In this document: positions 63,514-64,000 of the stretch, piece by piece | Layout: each line of letters starts with the position of its first letter | Numbering within the stretch: position 1 is the stretch's first letter | NCBI RefSeq assembly: GCF_000308635.1 | Contig: NZ_BAGD01000081.1 | Location: 243,309 to 307,308, forward strand | Length of the DNA: 64,000 nt | From: Nocardia otitidiscaviarum NBRC 14405 | Lineage (GTDB): Bacteria; Actinomycetota; Actinomycetes; Mycobacteriales; Mycobacteriaceae | Direction of reading: 5' to 3' | Translations under genes and position numbers: made by a program | Notes under the pieces: model-generated | The model's database searches: none | Told to the model about the DNA's origin: nothing | Seen by the model: the letters and a program-made list of their open reading frames with translations, nothing else

Positions 63514-64000
63514 GCCCCGTCGATCCCTCGGGCGTGATCGGCCCCGCCTCGACCGCCGGGGAGGCGGTGGCGACGATGCCCGCCGCCGGAACCGGCCAGC
63601 GCGGGCCGCTTCCCGATGTGCCGCTGTTCCAGCTGCCCGCCGATATCGCACCGTTCGAGCCGCCCGCGTATCTGACTACGCGCAAGGAATTCGAACAGGG
63701 CGCGACACCGGTTCCGGGCGGGATACCGGCCGGAATGCCGGGTACGGCCGCCACCGAGCCGACGGCGGTACTCGGCGGACACCCCGGCCCCGACGCCGCT
63801 TCCGGGATACTCGGATGGACTTCCGGACTCGACGCCGCCCAAGGTGTGCTCGACGGCCGGTCCGCCCTGGATTCCGCCCAGGGGGTGCTCGACGGCGGAC
63901 GAACCGCGCTCGATTCCGCTCACGGCACGCTGGACTGCGTGCGCGCCGCGCTCGACAGCGCGCTGAACGACCCGCCCGGCACCCTCGCCGACGCGCAGGC
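63510..64000 (+). CDS. ESX-associated protein with internal LDSAQGVLD repeats (cut by window edge)
   Basis: The first 163 residues of a protein running off the right edge. The N-terminal 100 residues are Pro/Gly/Ala-rich and disordered. From about residue 105 (nt 63825) a 13-14-residue unit repeats four times with decay: LDAAQGVLDGR, SALDSAQGVLDGG, RTALDSAHGTLDC, RAALDSALN. This predicts a coiled or amphipathic helical region. ATG at 63510 overlaps the EspC-like stop. No known domain is recognised in the visible part; it could be the larger partner of the EspC-like protein. Confidence 0.7.
   Translation, partial: MSPVDPSGVIGPASTAGEAVATMPAAGTGQRGPLPDVPLFQLPADIAPFEPPAYLTTRKEFEQGATPVPGGIPAGMPGTAATEPTAVLGGHPGPDAASGILGWTSGLDAAQGVLDGRSALDSAQGVLDGGRTALDSAHGTLDCVRAALDSALNDPPGTLADAQ

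Overview
The window is very GC-rich, uses many GTG starts and packs its genes with 1-4 base overlaps. It comes from a mycolic-acid actinobacterium (Mycobacteriales), most likely Nocardia or a close relative. Two blocks follow gene orders I know from Mycobacterium tuberculosis. One is priA-metK-coaBC-rpoZ-gmk-mihF followed by pyrF-carB-carA-(PH-like)-pyrC-pyrB-pyrR. The other is yciI-nusB-efp-pepQ, aroC-aroK-aroB, aroE-mltG-ruvX-alaS, rarA, aspS and the Rv2578c-type radical SAM gene. An EspC-family ESX gene at the right edge, TANNNT -10 elements directly before start codons, and mycobacterial-style LexA boxes fit the same group. I see no tRNA, rRNA, insertion sequence, integrase or CRISPR array.

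Layout. 1-3.7 kb: a truncated LysR regulator, a SnoaL-like protein, an FMN-binding protein and a helicase-dead PriA. 3.7-7.7 kb: SAM synthetase, CoA synthesis, RNA polymerase omega, guanylate kinase and actinobacterial IHF. 8.4-17.9 kb: a LysE exporter, then the complete UMP-synthesis operon read leftward from pyrR, with a PyrR-binding RNA loop just before the pyrR ribosome binding site. 18.2-32.8 kb: an accessory region of small redox and regulatory genes. It holds MscS, a hydrolase, a TetR/VOC pair, AlkB under tandem LexA boxes, a CMD/aldo-keto reductase pair behind a MerR-type promoter, an FAD monooxygenase, an uncommon three-gene cluster (vWA protein, divergent PurA homologue, NrtR-like regulator) and a TetR/oxidoreductase divergon with a decayed TetR copy beside it. 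32.8-43.9 kb: translation and transcription factors (nusB, efp), pepQ, prepilin peptidase, the shikimate genes, mltG and ruvX. 43.9-64 kb: alaS, rarA, phoD, a kinase-fold protein, aspS, korAB, a LexA-boxed radical SAM gene, an SDR-family gene under a KstR-like double operator, and the start of an ESX-associated locus.

How the parts work together. The pyr operon makes UMP and is probably translationally controlled by its own PyrR. aroC/K/B/E supply chorismate steps; the AroK here carries a roughly 400-residue disordered tail with four arginine-rich clusters. Several accessory units have their own visible operators.

The best candidates for something undescribed are: (1) the vWA/PurA-like/NrtR-like operon with paired upstream operators; (2) the basic-tailed shikimate kinase; (3) an alkB whose whole promoter lies inside two abutting LexA boxes. 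All functional statements come from reading the sequence and from family knowledge; no database search was run.
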